Shown here: positions 15,356-25,428 of the stretch, in pieces | Layout: each line of letters starts with the position of its first letter | How positions within the stretch are numbered: the stretch's first letter is position 1 | Assembly: GCF_030503435.1 (NCBI RefSeq) | Contig: NZ_JAUKPO010000007.1 | Coordinates: forward strand, 1-64,000 | Reading direction: 5' to 3' | Length of the DNA: 64,000 nt | Source: Rhodocytophaga aerolata | GTDB taxonomy: Bacteria > Bacteroidota > Bacteroidia > Cytophagales > 172606-1 | The notes under the pieces: model-generated | Told to the model about the DNA's origin: nothing | Seen by the model: the letters and a program-made list of their open reading frames with translations, nothing else | Databases searched by the model: none | Position numbers and translations under genes: made by a program

Positions 15356-17740
15356 ATGCTGAAAAACTATTTGACCATTGCTTTCCGCAACTTGTGGAAA
15401 AATAAAGTATATTCTTCTCTCAACATTGGTGGCTTAGCCGTAGGCATGGCGGTGGCTATACTGATTGGACTTTGGATGTATGATGAGTTTTCCTACAACC
15501 GTTATCACCAGAATTATGACCGCCTTGTGCGCGTGATGCAGCATAATGTATATAATGGAAAAAAAGAATCTCAGGTATCCAACCCGGCTGTAATGGCTGA
15601 AGAAATCCGCCAGAATTATGGCAGCGATTTTACCTATGTTTTGCAGTCATCATGGAATTCTTCACACATCCTAGCCTATGGAGATAAACGGCTTTTACAA
15701 TCTGGAAACTACTTTGAACCGGCTGTGACGGAAATGCTGTCGCTGAAAATGTTGAAAGGTACGCGTAACGGGTTAAAAGATCCTTATTCTATTTTACTTT
15801 CCCAGTCAACCGCCTATGCCATCTTTGGAGATGCTGACCCCATGAATAAAGTAATCCGGCTGGACAGTAAATATGATGTAAAAGTAACTGGGGTGTATGA
15901 GGATATACCGTATAATTCGGAGTTCCGGGAGATGAGTTTCCTCTTGCCCTGGGAATTGTATATCAGCAGCAATGACTGGATTAAGAATATGACCGACCCC
16001 TGGGGCAGTAACTTCTCGCAGACCTTTGCCCAGGTAGCGGATCATGCAGATATAGCGCAGGTATCGGCAAAAATCAAAAACGTAAAACTCAATAATGTCT
16101 CCGAAGAAGATAAAAGATATAAAGCGGAAGTTTTTCTGCATCCAATGAGCCAGTGGCATTTGTATTCTGAATTTAAGAATGGCATAAATGAAGGCGGAAG
16201 AATTCAGTTTGTCAGGCTGTTTGGGGTAATTGGTGTATTTGTATTGCTGCTGGCATGCATCAATTTTATGAACCTGGCCACCGCCCGCAGTGAGAAACGG
16301 GCTAAAGAAGTAGGCATCCGGAAAACCGTTGGCTCGGTGCGGCAGCAACTGATTTTTCAGTTCTTCAGCGAATCTTTAGTAGTGGTTGTCTTAGCATTCG
16401 TCTTAGCGTTGATTCTGGTCGAACTGTCCTTGCCTTTTTTCAATGAGGTGGCTGATAAGCGCATGACGGTATTGTGGACCAATCCACTGTTCTGGCTTTC
16501 CTGCATCAGTTTCATTCTCCTAACCGGGTTAATCGCTGGCAGTTACCCGGCTTTGTATTTGTCTTCTTTTCAACCAGTAAAAGTATTGAAGGGTACCTTC
16601 CGGGCCGGCCGGCTTGCTTCTGTACCCCGCAAAGTATTGGTCGTATTGCAATTTACGGTTTCTGTTACCTTAATTATTGGTACGGTTGTCGTATTCCGAC
16701 AGGTGCAGCATGCCAAAGACCGCCCGATCGGGTATGACCGGGATGGCCTCATACAAGTAGATGTGGTGATACCAGAAATCCACAAGCATTGGGAGGTGGT
16801 GCGCAATGAACTGAAAACCGCTGGTGCCATTGTAGAAATGACAGAAGCTACCAGCCCTACGACAGACGTATGGAACACCAATGGGGGGTTCACCTGGAAA
16901 GGCAAAGACCCGAATCTGGCGCTAGACTTTCCTAATAGTGGCGTAACACATGAGTTTGGTAAAACAGTTGGCTGGCAGTTTGTTGCCGGGCGGGATTTTT
17001 CCAGAGAGTTTGCAACTGATTCTTCGGCCTTTGTTATTAATGAAGCTATGGCAAAATTCATAGGCATGGAAAATCCGGTTGGCGAGCAAATCACCTGGGA
17101 CGACAATTCATACACCATCATTGGCGTAATTAAAGATATGGTGGTGCAATCGCCTTATCATCCGGTGCGGGCAGCACTCTTTCATTTGTCCAAAGACAAT
17201 GGCAATGTAATTCTGCTTAAATTGAATCCTGCCAAAAATGCCCGGGCATCTCTGAATATTATTGAACAGGTTTTTAAACAATACAACCCGGCTGCGCCTT
17301 TCGAATACAAATTTGTGGATGAGCAGTATGCCCAAAAATTTGGTGATGAAGAAAGAATTGGAACCTTGTCAGGGGTATTTGCCGGATTTGCCATATTTAT
17401 TAGTTGCCTGGGTCTGTTCGGCCTGGCTTCCTTTACAGCGGAGCAGCGGACCAAAGAAATTGGCGTGCGCAAAGTCCTGGGTGCTTCCGTAACAGATTTG
17501 TGGATGCTGCTTTCCAAAGATTTTGTCCGGCTGGTATTTATTTCCTTGCTGATTGCAGCACCAGTAGCTTATTACCTGATGTACACCTGGCTGCAGCGCT
17601 ACGAATACCGCTTGCAGATTTCCTGGTGGATTTTCATAGGAGCGGCAATAGGCGCCTTGCTCATTACTCTGCTTACGGTAAGTTATCAATCCATTAAAGC
17701 AGCGCTGGCTAACCCGGTGAAAAGTCTACGGAGTGAGTAA
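15356..17740 (+). CDS. FtsX/MacB-like permease P1
   Basis: 794 residues, first gene of the array and head of module 1, preceded by the twin dyad at 15214-15250. Inner-membrane permease with 8 predicted TM and two periplasmic domains. Coupling loops are KEVGIRKTVGS (317-327) and KEIGVRKVLGAS (700-711). The second periplasmic domain has GRDFSREF (545-552), but where most relatives read KDFHxxSL it has KDMVVQSP (593-600), a variant shared only with P5. P1 and P5 also share a 32-nt identical stretch (17495-17526 and 28779-28810), so they are the closest pair seen. The C-terminus is NPVKSLRSE. P2 follows after 68 bp. Known relatives export lipoproteins, peptides or macrolides with a separate or fused ATPase; the substrate here is unknown. 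Confidence 0.9.
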   Translation: MLKNYLTIAFRNLWKNKVYSSLNIGGLAVGMAVAILIGLWMYDEFSYNRYHQNYDRLVRVMQHNVYNGKKESQVSNPAVMAEEIRQNYGSDFTYVLQSSWNSSHILAYGDKRLLQSGNYFEPAVTEMLSLKMLKGTRNGLKDPYSILLSQSTAYAIFGDADPMNKVIRLDSKYDVKVTGVYEDIPYNSEFREMSFLLPWELYISSNDWIKNMTDPWGSNFSQTFAQVADHADIAQVSAKIKNVKLNNVSEEDKRYKAEVFLHPMSQWHLYSEFKNGINEGGRIQFVRLFGVIGVFVLLLACINFMNLATARSEKRAKEVGIRKTVGSVRQQLIFQFFSESLVVVVLAFVLALILVELSLPFFNEVADKRMTVLWTNPLFWLSCISFILLTGLIAGSYPALYLSSFQPVKVLKGTFRAGRLASVPRKVLVVLQFTVSVTLIIGTVVVFRQVQHAKDRPIGYDRDGLIQVDVVIPEIHKHWEVVRNELKTAGAIVEMTEATSPTTDVWNTNGGFTWKGKDPNLALDFPNSGVTHEFGKTVGWQFVAGRDFSREFATDSSAFVINEAMAKFIGMENPVGEQITWDDNSYTIIGVIKDMVVQSPYHPVRAALFHLSKDNGNVILLKLNPAKNARASLNIIEQVFKQYNPAAPFEYKFVDEQYAQKFGDEERIGTLSGVFAGFAIFISCLGLFGLASFTAEQRTKEIGVRKVLGASVTDLWMLLSKDFVRLVFISLLIAAPVAYYLMYTWLQRYEYRLQISWWIFIGAAIGALLITLLTVSYQSIKAALANPVKSLRSE

Positions 17741-17780
17741 TCGCTAATGACAATAAAAAATATCGGCTAATGCCTACCTA

Positions 17781-17800
17781 ATCATTAGTCATTAACCATC
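17781..17800 (+). repeat. conserved 20-nt linker block, P1-P2 copy
   Basis: ATCATTAGTCATTAACCATC, identical to 20252-20271 in the P2-P3 linker and in the same place just before the next start codon. Upstream in the same linker TAATGAC pairs with GTCATTA of the block. Confidence 0.6.
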
Positions 17801-17808
17801 ATAAAACC

Positions 17809-20193
17809 ATGATAAAAAATTATATAACTATCGCCCTGCGGAACTTCAGCAAACACCGGATATACACCTTGCTGAACATATCCGGGCTAGCCGTAAGCCT
17901 GGCTGTGGCCACCTTAATCATGCTGTATATCCGGCAGGAGCAGAGCTATGATACCTGGATTCCGAATGCGGAGAACATGTACAGGGTATACCGGCAATGG
18001 GGTGGAGGCCCGGGGGGAAGTGCCTGGACTCCGCCACCGCTGGCACCTACCATGAAGCAGCTGTTTCCGGAAGTAGAGGCTGCTACCAGTCTGGCTAACA
18101 ATGGCCAGATACTGCTGACGACAGAAGAAAATAAATCACTCTATACCCAGTTAGCCGTTACCACCGACAGTAGTTTTCTAAAGGTCTTTCGTTTACCCTT
18201 AATCCATGGAGACAGGCATACAGCCTTAAATCAACCTTTCTCGGCCGTGCTTACCCAGCCATTAGCTCAGAAACTTTATGGACAGGAAAATCCGGTGGGC
18301 AAAACCTTACGGGTAAACGATAAACAAGATTATAAAATTACCGGGGTACTGGCTCCCTATGCCGGGAAAACACACCTGGAAGCCGAAATTTACTACACAG
18401 ATCCAGGCAGCTATTTTGAATCATGGGGTGGCAATAATCCTGAAACCTATGTAGCCCTTCATGCCCAATCGAGTATTGATGCTTTAGAGGCAAAAGTAAC
18501 AAAAGTAGCCACCGACCGCACAAAAGAAGAAGCCGCCAAATACAACGTGAAATATGGGCAACTGCCAGACTGGAAATTGCAACCGCTGAAAGCCATTTAT
18601 CTACATTCCGACGACATGGGCGGCCCTTTCACCATTAAAGGAGATTACCGCAATTCTGTTATTCTGGGTACGGTAGCTATTGTGATATTACTTATTGCCA
18701 GTATCAATTATATGAATCTGGCCACCGCTCAGGCAGCCAAACGGGCAAAAGAGGTAGGTGTTCGTAAAGTAACCGGAGCTTCCCGCCAGGAGTTGGTTAC
18801 TCAATTTTTGTCAGAATCGGGATTGCAAAGTCTGGCCTGTGTGCCTTTGGTGATCTTACTGGCATACCTGTTCCTGCCAGCTTTCAATATCGTTACTAAC
18901 AAACACTTGCAGCTGGAATGGACGCAGTGGATAGATATAAGCCCCTATCTGCTGATGTTAGTGCTGCTTCTGGGCATAGTTTCGGGTTTGTACCCGGCAT
19001 TTTTTCTGTCGTCGTACCGTCCGGTAGAAGTGCTGAAAGGAAAAGGGTTGCAGCGTGACCGGGGGCAGTTTTTACGGCAGGGTCTGGTCATTGCGCAGTT
19101 TGCGATGGCTATTACAGTAGCAATTGTGATGAGCTTTATTTACCGGCAGGTACGGTATATGCAAGACCAGGAACTAGGCTTTGCGGCTGAGCAAATTTTA
19201 GTAGTGCCTATCAATACTCCGGAAGCGGTAGATCAGATACAAGCCTTAAAGTCCGAAATGATGCAGAACCCCAGGATAGCTGGAATTACTGTAGCTTCCA
19301 GCCTGCCTGGTACCTGGAGTCCGGATAATATGTTTAAAATTGCCGGGGTAGAGGAAGACCAGGATGCGTTTATGTACTGGACAGATCCTGATTTCATAAA
19401 AACAATGGATTTGCAAATGATACAAGGGCAGTTTTTCTCCTGGCAGGATTACACAGATACTACCGGCCGGTCTTTTATTGTAAATGAAGCTTTCGTCCGC
19501 AGATACAACCTGCAAAATCCGGTGGGCCATCCGATAGGCTCCAGCGGCCAGGAAAAGCTGGGTACCATTATTGGCGTAGTGAAAGATTTTCATTTTCAGA
19601 GCCTGCAGTTAAAGATAGAGCCGCTTATTATGCTGCCTAATTTAAAATCGCGTGGAGCCAGATATGCAGCTATCCGCATGGCTTCGCAGGACATCCGGTC
19701 TACGGTAACTTATGTAGAAAACTTCTGGAAACGCATAGAGCCGGCTCATCCTGTACAGTATAGCTTCCTTAACGAAGATTTTTCCAGACTCTATGATAAC
19801 CAGACGCGGCTAGGCCAAACCTTATTGTATACCACCTTGCTCACTATTTTCATTGCGGCTTTAGGCTTATTTGGCCTGGCTTCTTTTATGGCTGAGCAGC
19901 GGGTAAAAGAGATTGGGGTGCGCAAAGTACTAGGCGCCTCCATGAGCCAGATTATCCTGCTGTTAGGCAAAGATTTTCTGAAACTGGTATTGATTGGCGG
20001 CTTGGTAGCCGTTCCGGCTGCCTTATGGATCACTAATGAATGGCTGGCGAATTTTGCCTACCAGATTACAATTAGCCCGGCTCCATTTCTCATAGCCATA
20101 GCTGTATCCTTAGTGGTAGCTGCCCTCACTGTAAGTGGCCGGGCTATTAAAGCCGCCCTAATGAACCCTGTCAAAAGCCTGCGGAATGAATAA
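17809..20193 (+). CDS. FtsX/MacB-like permease P2
   Basis: 794 residues, second gene of module 1. TM1 is about 20-40. The first periplasmic domain has an unusual Gly/Pro-rich opening (RQWGGGPGGSAWTPPPLAP, residues 62-80), which the other copies lack. Coupling loop 1 reads KEVGVRKVTGAS (about 314-325) and loop 2 KEIGVRKVLGAS, about 95 residues from the end. The periplasmic signature is KDFHFQSLQLKIEP, but the usual GRDFS segment is altered to GQFFSWQD. It ends NPVKSLRNE. Its stop codon opens a 15-bp inverted repeat (20191-20258) shared with the leader of P3. Eight TM predicted by eye, no ATPase domain. Function beyond the permease fold cannot be stated. Confidence 0.9.
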   Translation: MIKNYITIALRNFSKHRIYTLLNISGLAVSLAVATLIMLYIRQEQSYDTWIPNAENMYRVYRQWGGGPGGSAWTPPPLAPTMKQLFPEVEAATSLANNGQILLTTEENKSLYTQLAVTTDSSFLKVFRLPLIHGDRHTALNQPFSAVLTQPLAQKLYGQENPVGKTLRVNDKQDYKITGVLAPYAGKTHLEAEIYYTDPGSYFESWGGNNPETYVALHAQSSIDALEAKVTKVATDRTKEEAAKYNVKYGQLPDWKLQPLKAIYLHSDDMGGPFTIKGDYRNSVILGTVAIVILLIASINYMNLATAQAAKRAKEVGVRKVTGASRQELVTQFLSESGLQSLACVPLVILLAYLFLPAFNIVTNKHLQLEWTQWIDISPYLLMLVLLLGIVSGLYPAFFLSSYRPVEVLKGKGLQRDRGQFLRQGLVIAQFAMAITVAIVMSFIYRQVRYMQDQELGFAAEQILVVPINTPEAVDQIQALKSEMMQNPRIAGITVASSLPGTWSPDNMFKIAGVEEDQDAFMYWTDPDFIKTMDLQMIQGQFFSWQDYTDTTGRSFIVNEAFVRRYNLQNPVGHPIGSSGQEKLGTIIGVVKDFHFQSLQLKIEPLIMLPNLKSRGARYAAIRMASQDIRSTVTYVENFWKRIEPAHPVQYSFLNEDFSRLYDNQTRLGQTLLYTTLLTIFIAALGLFGLASFMAEQRVKEIGVRKVLGASMSQIILLLGKDFLKLVLIGGLVAVPAALWITNEWLANFAYQITISPAPFLIAIAVSLVVAALTVSGRAIKAALMNPVKSLRNE

Positions 20194-20258
20194 TGATGAA
20201 TGATTATTGACCAATGAACATATACCATAAGTAACACTTGGCTAATCATTTATCATTA
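20191..20258 (+). repeat. stop-codon-anchored inverted repeat, P2-P3 linker
   Basis: TAATGATGAATGATT (20191-20205, beginning at the P2 stop TAA) pairs with AATCATTTATCATTA (20244-20258): 14 Watson-Crick pairs and one G-U. The right arm overlaps the 20-nt block 20252-20271 shared with the P1-P2 linker and ends 21 nt before the P3 ATG. Confidence 0.65.
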
Positions 20259-20279
20259 GTCATTAACCATCTTAATCCT

Positions 20280-22688
20280 ATGTTAAAGAATTATTTCATC
20301 ATTGCCTTCAGGAGTTTGCTCCGGCATAAAGTATTCTCTCTGATCAATATCTGGGGCCTGGCTATTGGTATGGCGGCTTGCCTGCTGATTGTGCTGTTTA
20401 TTGCTGATGAACTACAATTCGACCAGCACCATGTGAAGAAGCAGCGGATATACAGGGTAGAAGGGGCTTCTATACGGGGCGGGCAGAACATGGAGCCCTT
20501 TGCTAAAACTAATTTTGGCCTGGCTCCTTTGCTGCAAACGGCTTTTCCGGCTATAGAGAGTTATGTGCGGATGGATATTGTGCCAGACCTCGTGAAATAC
20601 AAGAATCAGCAGTTTATTGAAGGGCGGATTGGCTTTGCTGACAGCACCTTTTTTGATATCTTCTCTTTCCAGTTTGTACAAGGGAACCCTGCGAATGCTT
20701 TAGATGAACCTAATTCGGTAGTCATTACTGAAAACATAGCCAGAAAATATTTTGGTGCGGAGAGTCCGCTGGATAAGCAGTTAACCATTAATGAAGATCT
20801 GGTGAAAGTGACTGGGGTTATTAAAGAAGCCCCCCGTACATCACATTTCCAGGTAGATCTGGTCGTCTCTATCCGCACAGTTGAACCCCGCTATCCGGAC
20901 TGGATGCGCCATCCACGAAGCGGAGGCACTTCTCACTATACATATGTGCTTCTTCCGGAGAATTATAACTCGCAAACCATAGAATCGCAGTTCAACGGCT
21001 TTATTAACAAATATGTGGGGGAGAATGCCACTAATTATATGCAATTAACTCTTCAGCCGCTCACCAACATTCATCTCTACTCTCAATCTAACGATCAGAT
21101 AGAAGCCAATGGCAGTATTACCTATGTCTATATTTTTGCAGCAGTGGCATTCATCATTCTGCTCATTGCCTGCATCAATTACATGAACCTGACTACGGCC
21201 CGGTCTATAGAACGGGCAAAAGAAGTAGGCTTACGGAAAGTAGTAGGTGCCAGCAAATCTCAACTGATTTCTCAGTTCCTGGGTGAATCTGTGCTTATTT
21301 CTATCCTGGCTCTGATGGTGGCCTATGTCATAGCTTTTCTGGCTATGCCCTGGTTCAATGAACTTTCCGGAAAAGAACTCTCGGTTAGCTTTACCAATAA
21401 CCTCTGGATAGCTGTTGGGTTATTTACTTTTTCTTTATTAGTCGGATTGCTGGCAGGCAGTTATCCGGCATTCTTCCTGTCTGCTTTTAAAATGACAAGT
21501 GTGCTAAAGGGGAATGTCACCAAAACCGGAAGCAGCTCTCTGGCTTTACGGAAGAGCCTGGTGGTGATGCAGTTTGGTATATCTATTATCCTGATTGTGT
21601 CTACGCTGCTTATTTCTACCCAGATGCAGTTTATCCGGAACACCAAATTAGGCATCAACACCGATCAGATCCTGACTATTCCCTTATCATCCAAGGTATC
21701 TGCCAGGTTTGAAGCAGTAAAATCAGCGTTGCTGCAAAACAGCCAGGTGCTGGGTGTAACAGGTGCCAACAATGAACTGACAACCGGCCGTACAAACTGG
21801 CGGCAGTACAAGGTAAGAGACAATACTAAGGAAGAAATCAGTATTGCTACCATGGATGTAGATCCGGATTTCTTCAAAACCTTGCAAACAGAAATTATTG
21901 CCGGCCGTGGGTTCTCTAAAGATTTTCCTTCCGATGTAAAAGATGCCTGGGTGGTTAATGAAACAGCTGCTAAATTCCTGAACCTGGACAATCCGGTAAA
22001 TGAACCTCTTTCAGGCAATGTATTTAATGGAAAAGACTGGGGTATGAAACAAGGACGGATTATTGGCGTAGTGAAAGATTTTCATTTTTCTTCGTTGCAT
22101 AATGAAATTAAGCCGGCGGTGTTTAACTTATCTTCTCCGGTATCTAATCCTATACAGTTTATGTGGGTTCGTATCCAAGGAAAAGATATGCCTGCCACCA
22201 TTGGTTTTATTGAACGTACCTGGAAAAAGTTTGACGCTGAGTTTCCGCTGCAATATTCCTTTATGGATGAAGATATACAGAACCTCTATGTGGCGGAACA
22301 ACGGTTTCTGCAAGTGTTTATCACCTTTGCCACCCTGGCTATCTTCATTGCCTGCCTGGGCATATTCGGGTTGGCTTCTTACACTGCTACGCAGCGCACC
22401 AAAGAAATAGGTATCCGCAAAGTATTAGGCGCTTCGGTGCCGTCTATTGTGCTGCTGCTTTCTAAAGATTTTACCCGGCTTGTGCTTCTGTCATTTATTA
22501 TAGCTGCACCCATTGCATGGTATATGATGCACCAGTGGCTACAGAACTTTGCTTACCGCATAGATATTGGCCCCAGTGTATTCATAATCTCAGGTTTACT
22601 AGCCTTACTTATTGCCTGGCTTACGGTTAGCTACCAATCTGTTAAAACGGCCCTGATGAACCCCATCAAAAGCCTCCGGAATGAATAA
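20280..22688 (+). CDS. FtsX/MacB-like permease P3
   Basis: 802 residues from the ATG at 20280. An in-frame extension to 20238 is open but the family N-terminus (MLKNYFIIAFRSLLRHKVFSLINIWGLAIG) starts here. TM1 is about 18-40, followed by the first MacB_PCD with the KYFGAESPLDKQL and VTGVIKEAPRTSHFQVD blocks. Coupling loops are KEVGLRKVVGAS and KEIGIRKVLGAS. The second periplasmic domain has GRGFSKDFPSD and KDFHFSSLHNEIKP. The C-terminus is NPIKSLRNE, with Lys-Thr (VKTALMNP) where most copies have IKAALANP. Third gene of module 1, 86 bp after P2. The gap to P4 carries a GC-rich 16-bp inverted repeat (22694-22762). Confidence 0.9.
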   Translation: MLKNYFIIAFRSLLRHKVFSLINIWGLAIGMAACLLIVLFIADELQFDQHHVKKQRIYRVEGASIRGGQNMEPFAKTNFGLAPLLQTAFPAIESYVRMDIVPDLVKYKNQQFIEGRIGFADSTFFDIFSFQFVQGNPANALDEPNSVVITENIARKYFGAESPLDKQLTINEDLVKVTGVIKEAPRTSHFQVDLVVSIRTVEPRYPDWMRHPRSGGTSHYTYVLLPENYNSQTIESQFNGFINKYVGENATNYMQLTLQPLTNIHLYSQSNDQIEANGSITYVYIFAAVAFIILLIACINYMNLTTARSIERAKEVGLRKVVGASKSQLISQFLGESVLISILALMVAYVIAFLAMPWFNELSGKELSVSFTNNLWIAVGLFTFSLLVGLLAGSYPAFFLSAFKMTSVLKGNVTKTGSSSLALRKSLVVMQFGISIILIVSTLLISTQMQFIRNTKLGINTDQILTIPLSSKVSARFEAVKSALLQNSQVLGVTGANNELTTGRTNWRQYKVRDNTKEEISIATMDVDPDFFKTLQTEIIAGRGFSKDFPSDVKDAWVVNETAAKFLNLDNPVNEPLSGNVFNGKDWGMKQGRIIGVVKDFHFSSLHNEIKPAVFNLSSPVSNPIQFMWVRIQGKDMPATIGFIERTWKKFDAEFPLQYSFMDEDIQNLYVAEQRFLQVFITFATLAIFIACLGIFGLASYTATQRTKEIGIRKVLGASVPSIVLLLSKDFTRLVLLSFIIAAPIAWYMMHQWLQNFAYRIDIGPSVFIISGLLALLIAWLTVSYQSVKTALMNPIKSLRNE

Positions 22689-22693
22689 GTAAA

Positions 22694-22762
22694 GGCAGAG
22701 CGCAGAGGGAAAGTTTATATATTTGAATATATCTTTTAGTGTACTGCCCTTTGCGCTCTGCC
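22694..22762 (+). repeat. GC-rich inverted repeat, P3-P4 linker
   Basis: GGCAGAGCGCAGAGGG (22694-22709) pairs with CCCTTTGCGCTCTGCC (22747-22762): 15 Watson-Crick pairs and one G-U, 37-nt loop. It lies 5 nt after the P3 stop and 42 nt before the P4 ATG. Related GCAGAG..CTCTGC arms occur after P7, P8 and P12. No T-run, so not a classical terminator. Confidence 0.65.
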
Positions 22763-22804
22763 AATATTTCTTGTTACTCATTACTCATTAACTACTCTAC
22801 CCGC

Positions 22805-25204
22805 ATGTTCAAGAACTACCTCACGATTGCTATACGTACATTGCTGAAAAATAAAGTGTTTTCCCTGATTAATGTGGCTGGCCTGGCCATGGCCACCACA
22901 GCTTTTCTGCTGATTATCTATTATGTGCAGTTTGAGTACAGTTATGAGAGTTTTCATACCAAGGCAGACCGTATTTACCGCGTAACCCTGGATTTATACA
23001 AAGGGGCTGAGTATGTAGCAACCGACTGCGAAACCTATCCTGCTTTAGCGCCAACGTTGAAAACACAAATGCCGGAAGTGGCCGATTATGTACGTGTTCA
23101 GCAGATAGGGCAATGTGAAGCAGGAATGAAAGAAAAATCCATACTGGTAGAACGGGTATACGCCGCAGACCCTTCTCTGTTTTCTATGTTTAGTTTTTCA
23201 TTTCTGAAAGGCAATCCGGCTGAAGCTTTACGACAGCCGATGCAGGCGGTACTTACCGAAACAGTAGCCAGGAAAATTTTTGGCAGTACAGACGTAGTAG
23301 GCCAGGTATTTCACGTAAAGCCGCTTGCTGATAATGTAATGGTAACAGGTGTTATTGAGGATATTGCAGAGAATACGCACCTGAAACTGGACATTATTCT
23401 CTCCTTTCTTACCCTTGAAAAACTTGGCTGGGACATGAATAACTGGAATGGAAATAATAATTATACCTATGTGGAGCTAACGCCCGGAACTTCCCTCGCG
23501 CAGCTTAACCAGGCCCTGAAAACTATCTCCGGAGAAAGGCTGAAAAACGAAGTACTAACCGCTGAGCCTATCAAAAATATTCACCTGTACTCTCACAAAG
23601 AGTTTGAACCCGAAGTAAACGGAGATATACAAATCGTTCATTTCCTGCTGGCTATTGCCTTTGTCATCCTGCTGATTGGCTTAATCAATTACGTAAACCT
23701 AACTACCGCCAGAGTAATGGAACGGACCAAAGAAGTAGGCATCCGCAAAACCCTGGGTTCGTCTAAACTATCCCTTATTCATCAGTTTCTGGTAGAATCA
23801 GCCATAATTAATATAGCTGCCCTGCTGCTTTCTTTACTTCTCATACAAATCTGCCTGCCCTTATACACAGAGATTATTGGCAAACCCATTCCCACTACTA
23901 TTTTTCAAAGTCCGGATTTCTGGTATACCCTGGCTTTTACTTTTCTTATAAACAACTTGCTTTCCGGTATTTATCCGGCCATATTTTTATCTTCCGCCAG
24001 GCCAAGCCTCATTTTGCAAAAAAGATTTTCTGGTACTCACCAGAGTAGCTATTTACGTAAAGGACTGGTTATAACAGAGTTTGCTGCTTCCGTTATACTA
24101 ATTGCTACCACCTTTATTGTGTACCAGCAGGTACATTTTATGCGAAGCCAGCAACTAGGCATGGATGCCAGCCAGATTCTGGTGGTAACATCACCTGCTA
24201 TGAGCAGTGGTGATTCGGTTTCTTTACTCACCAAAGAGGTTTTTAGAAATGAACTGTTAAAAAATCCATATGTTCAACAGGTAGCCGGATCAGGTTCTGT
24301 CCCTGGCGTAAGCGTACATGAACTGAATACCAATAACTCAATTGTCCGGTATGGGTCAGATGACAAAGGCGGATATAATTACTATATGTACGGGATTGAT
24401 CACCAATTTATTCCTACTCTTGAAATTGAAATGGCAGCCGGCCGTAATTTTTTTGAATCTTCCCCCAATTCCGGAAATGTGATCGTTAATGAAGAGGCAG
24501 CCAGACAACTGGGTTTTGCTTCACCTGCGCAGGCTTTAGGCGGAAAGATCAGTTTGCGAGCAACAGATGCAGGGTATTCAACCATTGTAGGGGTGATCAA
24601 AAACTTCCATCAGCGTTCGCTGAAAGAGACCCATTTGCCCATGATTTACTGGTACAGTGGCAATTATAATACTTTCTATTCGATCAAAATAGACACCAGG
24701 CATGCCAAAGACATCATAGCAGCTACTGAAAATACCTGGCAACGATTATTTCCAGGGCAAACGGTTAACTATTATTTCCTTGATGAAATGTTTGACCAGC
24801 AATACAAAAGCGAATTTCAATTTGGCAAAATCACCAGTATATTTTCAGGTCTGGCTATATTCATTGCCTGTTTGGGCTTATTCGGCCTGGCTTCCTTTGC
24901 TATATCCAGGCGTACCAAAGAAATTGGCGTGCGCAAGGTACTAGGGGCTTCGGTAGGAAATATTGTAGTGCTGCTTTCCAAGGATTTTCTACAGCTTGTG
25001 CTTATTGCCTTTGGCCTAGCAGCGCCGCTTGCCTGGTATGGGCTGCATCAATGGTTGCAGAATTTTGCTTACCGTATTAATGTAAGCCCCTGGTTACTGA
25101 TACTGGCAGGCGTACTCACCGGAATTATTGCTTTACTCACCATCAGTTTCCAGGCCATCAAAGCAGCTTTGGCTAATCCGGTAAACAGCCTGCGCAATGA
25201 GTGA
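22805..25204 (+). CDS. FtsX/MacB-like permease P4
   Basis: 799 residues from the ATG at 22805, chosen over an upstream in-frame start because MFKNYLTIAIRTLLKNKVFSLINVAGLAM is the family N-terminus. Last permease of module 1. Coupling loops are KEVGIRKTLGSS and KEIGVRKVLGAS. The first half lacks the usual SSFxPVxxLKG end and reads SSARPSLILQKRF. In the second periplasmic domain the signature is KNFHQRSLKETHLP (Asp to Asn), and GRNFFESSPNSG replaces GRDFS. The C-terminus is NPVNSLRNE. A 224-bp gap then separates it from the PD40-propeller gene, so transcription may stop here, though no strong terminator was found. Confidence 0.9.
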   Translation: MFKNYLTIAIRTLLKNKVFSLINVAGLAMATTAFLLIIYYVQFEYSYESFHTKADRIYRVTLDLYKGAEYVATDCETYPALAPTLKTQMPEVADYVRVQQIGQCEAGMKEKSILVERVYAADPSLFSMFSFSFLKGNPAEALRQPMQAVLTETVARKIFGSTDVVGQVFHVKPLADNVMVTGVIEDIAENTHLKLDIILSFLTLEKLGWDMNNWNGNNNYTYVELTPGTSLAQLNQALKTISGERLKNEVLTAEPIKNIHLYSHKEFEPEVNGDIQIVHFLLAIAFVILLIGLINYVNLTTARVMERTKEVGIRKTLGSSKLSLIHQFLVESAIINIAALLLSLLLIQICLPLYTEIIGKPIPTTIFQSPDFWYTLAFTFLINNLLSGIYPAIFLSSARPSLILQKRFSGTHQSSYLRKGLVITEFAASVILIATTFIVYQQVHFMRSQQLGMDASQILVVTSPAMSSGDSVSLLTKEVFRNELLKNPYVQQVAGSGSVPGVSVHELNTNNSIVRYGSDDKGGYNYYMYGIDHQFIPTLEIEMAAGRNFFESSPNSGNVIVNEEAARQLGFASPAQALGGKISLRATDAGYSTIVGVIKNFHQRSLKETHLPMIYWYSGNYNTFYSIKIDTRHAKDIIAATENTWQRLFPGQTVNYYFLDEMFDQQYKSEFQFGKITSIFSGLAIFIACLGLFGLASFAISRRTKEIGVRKVLGASVGNIVVLLSKDFLQLVLIAFGLAAPLAWYGLHQWLQNFAYRINVSPWLLILAGVLTGIIALLTISFQAIKAALANPVNSLRNE

Positions 25205-25428
25205 GTCTATAAGGTAATTTCATGCTTCAGAAAGAAAAAACTTTCTTATGGGTGTGCGGAAAGTGTGCGTAATTAAACACATACCTGATCAGTTACCTGC
25301 CAAAACGGCTCTTTTTAGCTTATATACGCCTTTTTAAGATTGGCAAAGGCTTTGTATTTCCAGTAAGTAAAGCAGGCGTAATACCTGCGCCATGCCATTC
25401 AGTTTGTTCCTCACCTAAACAATTGTAT

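Noticed and set aside
15806-17121. Two minus-strand open frames of about 180 codons within P1 (15806-16348 and 16570-17121)
   Set aside because: Antisense to a conserved permease and without recognisable motifs; such frames recur by composition under several permeases.
25228-25275. AGAAAG/CTTTCT hairpin and GTGTGCG direct repeat after P4 as terminator or operator
   Set aside because: The stem is short without a proper T-run, and the repeat does not match the twin-dyad consensus.
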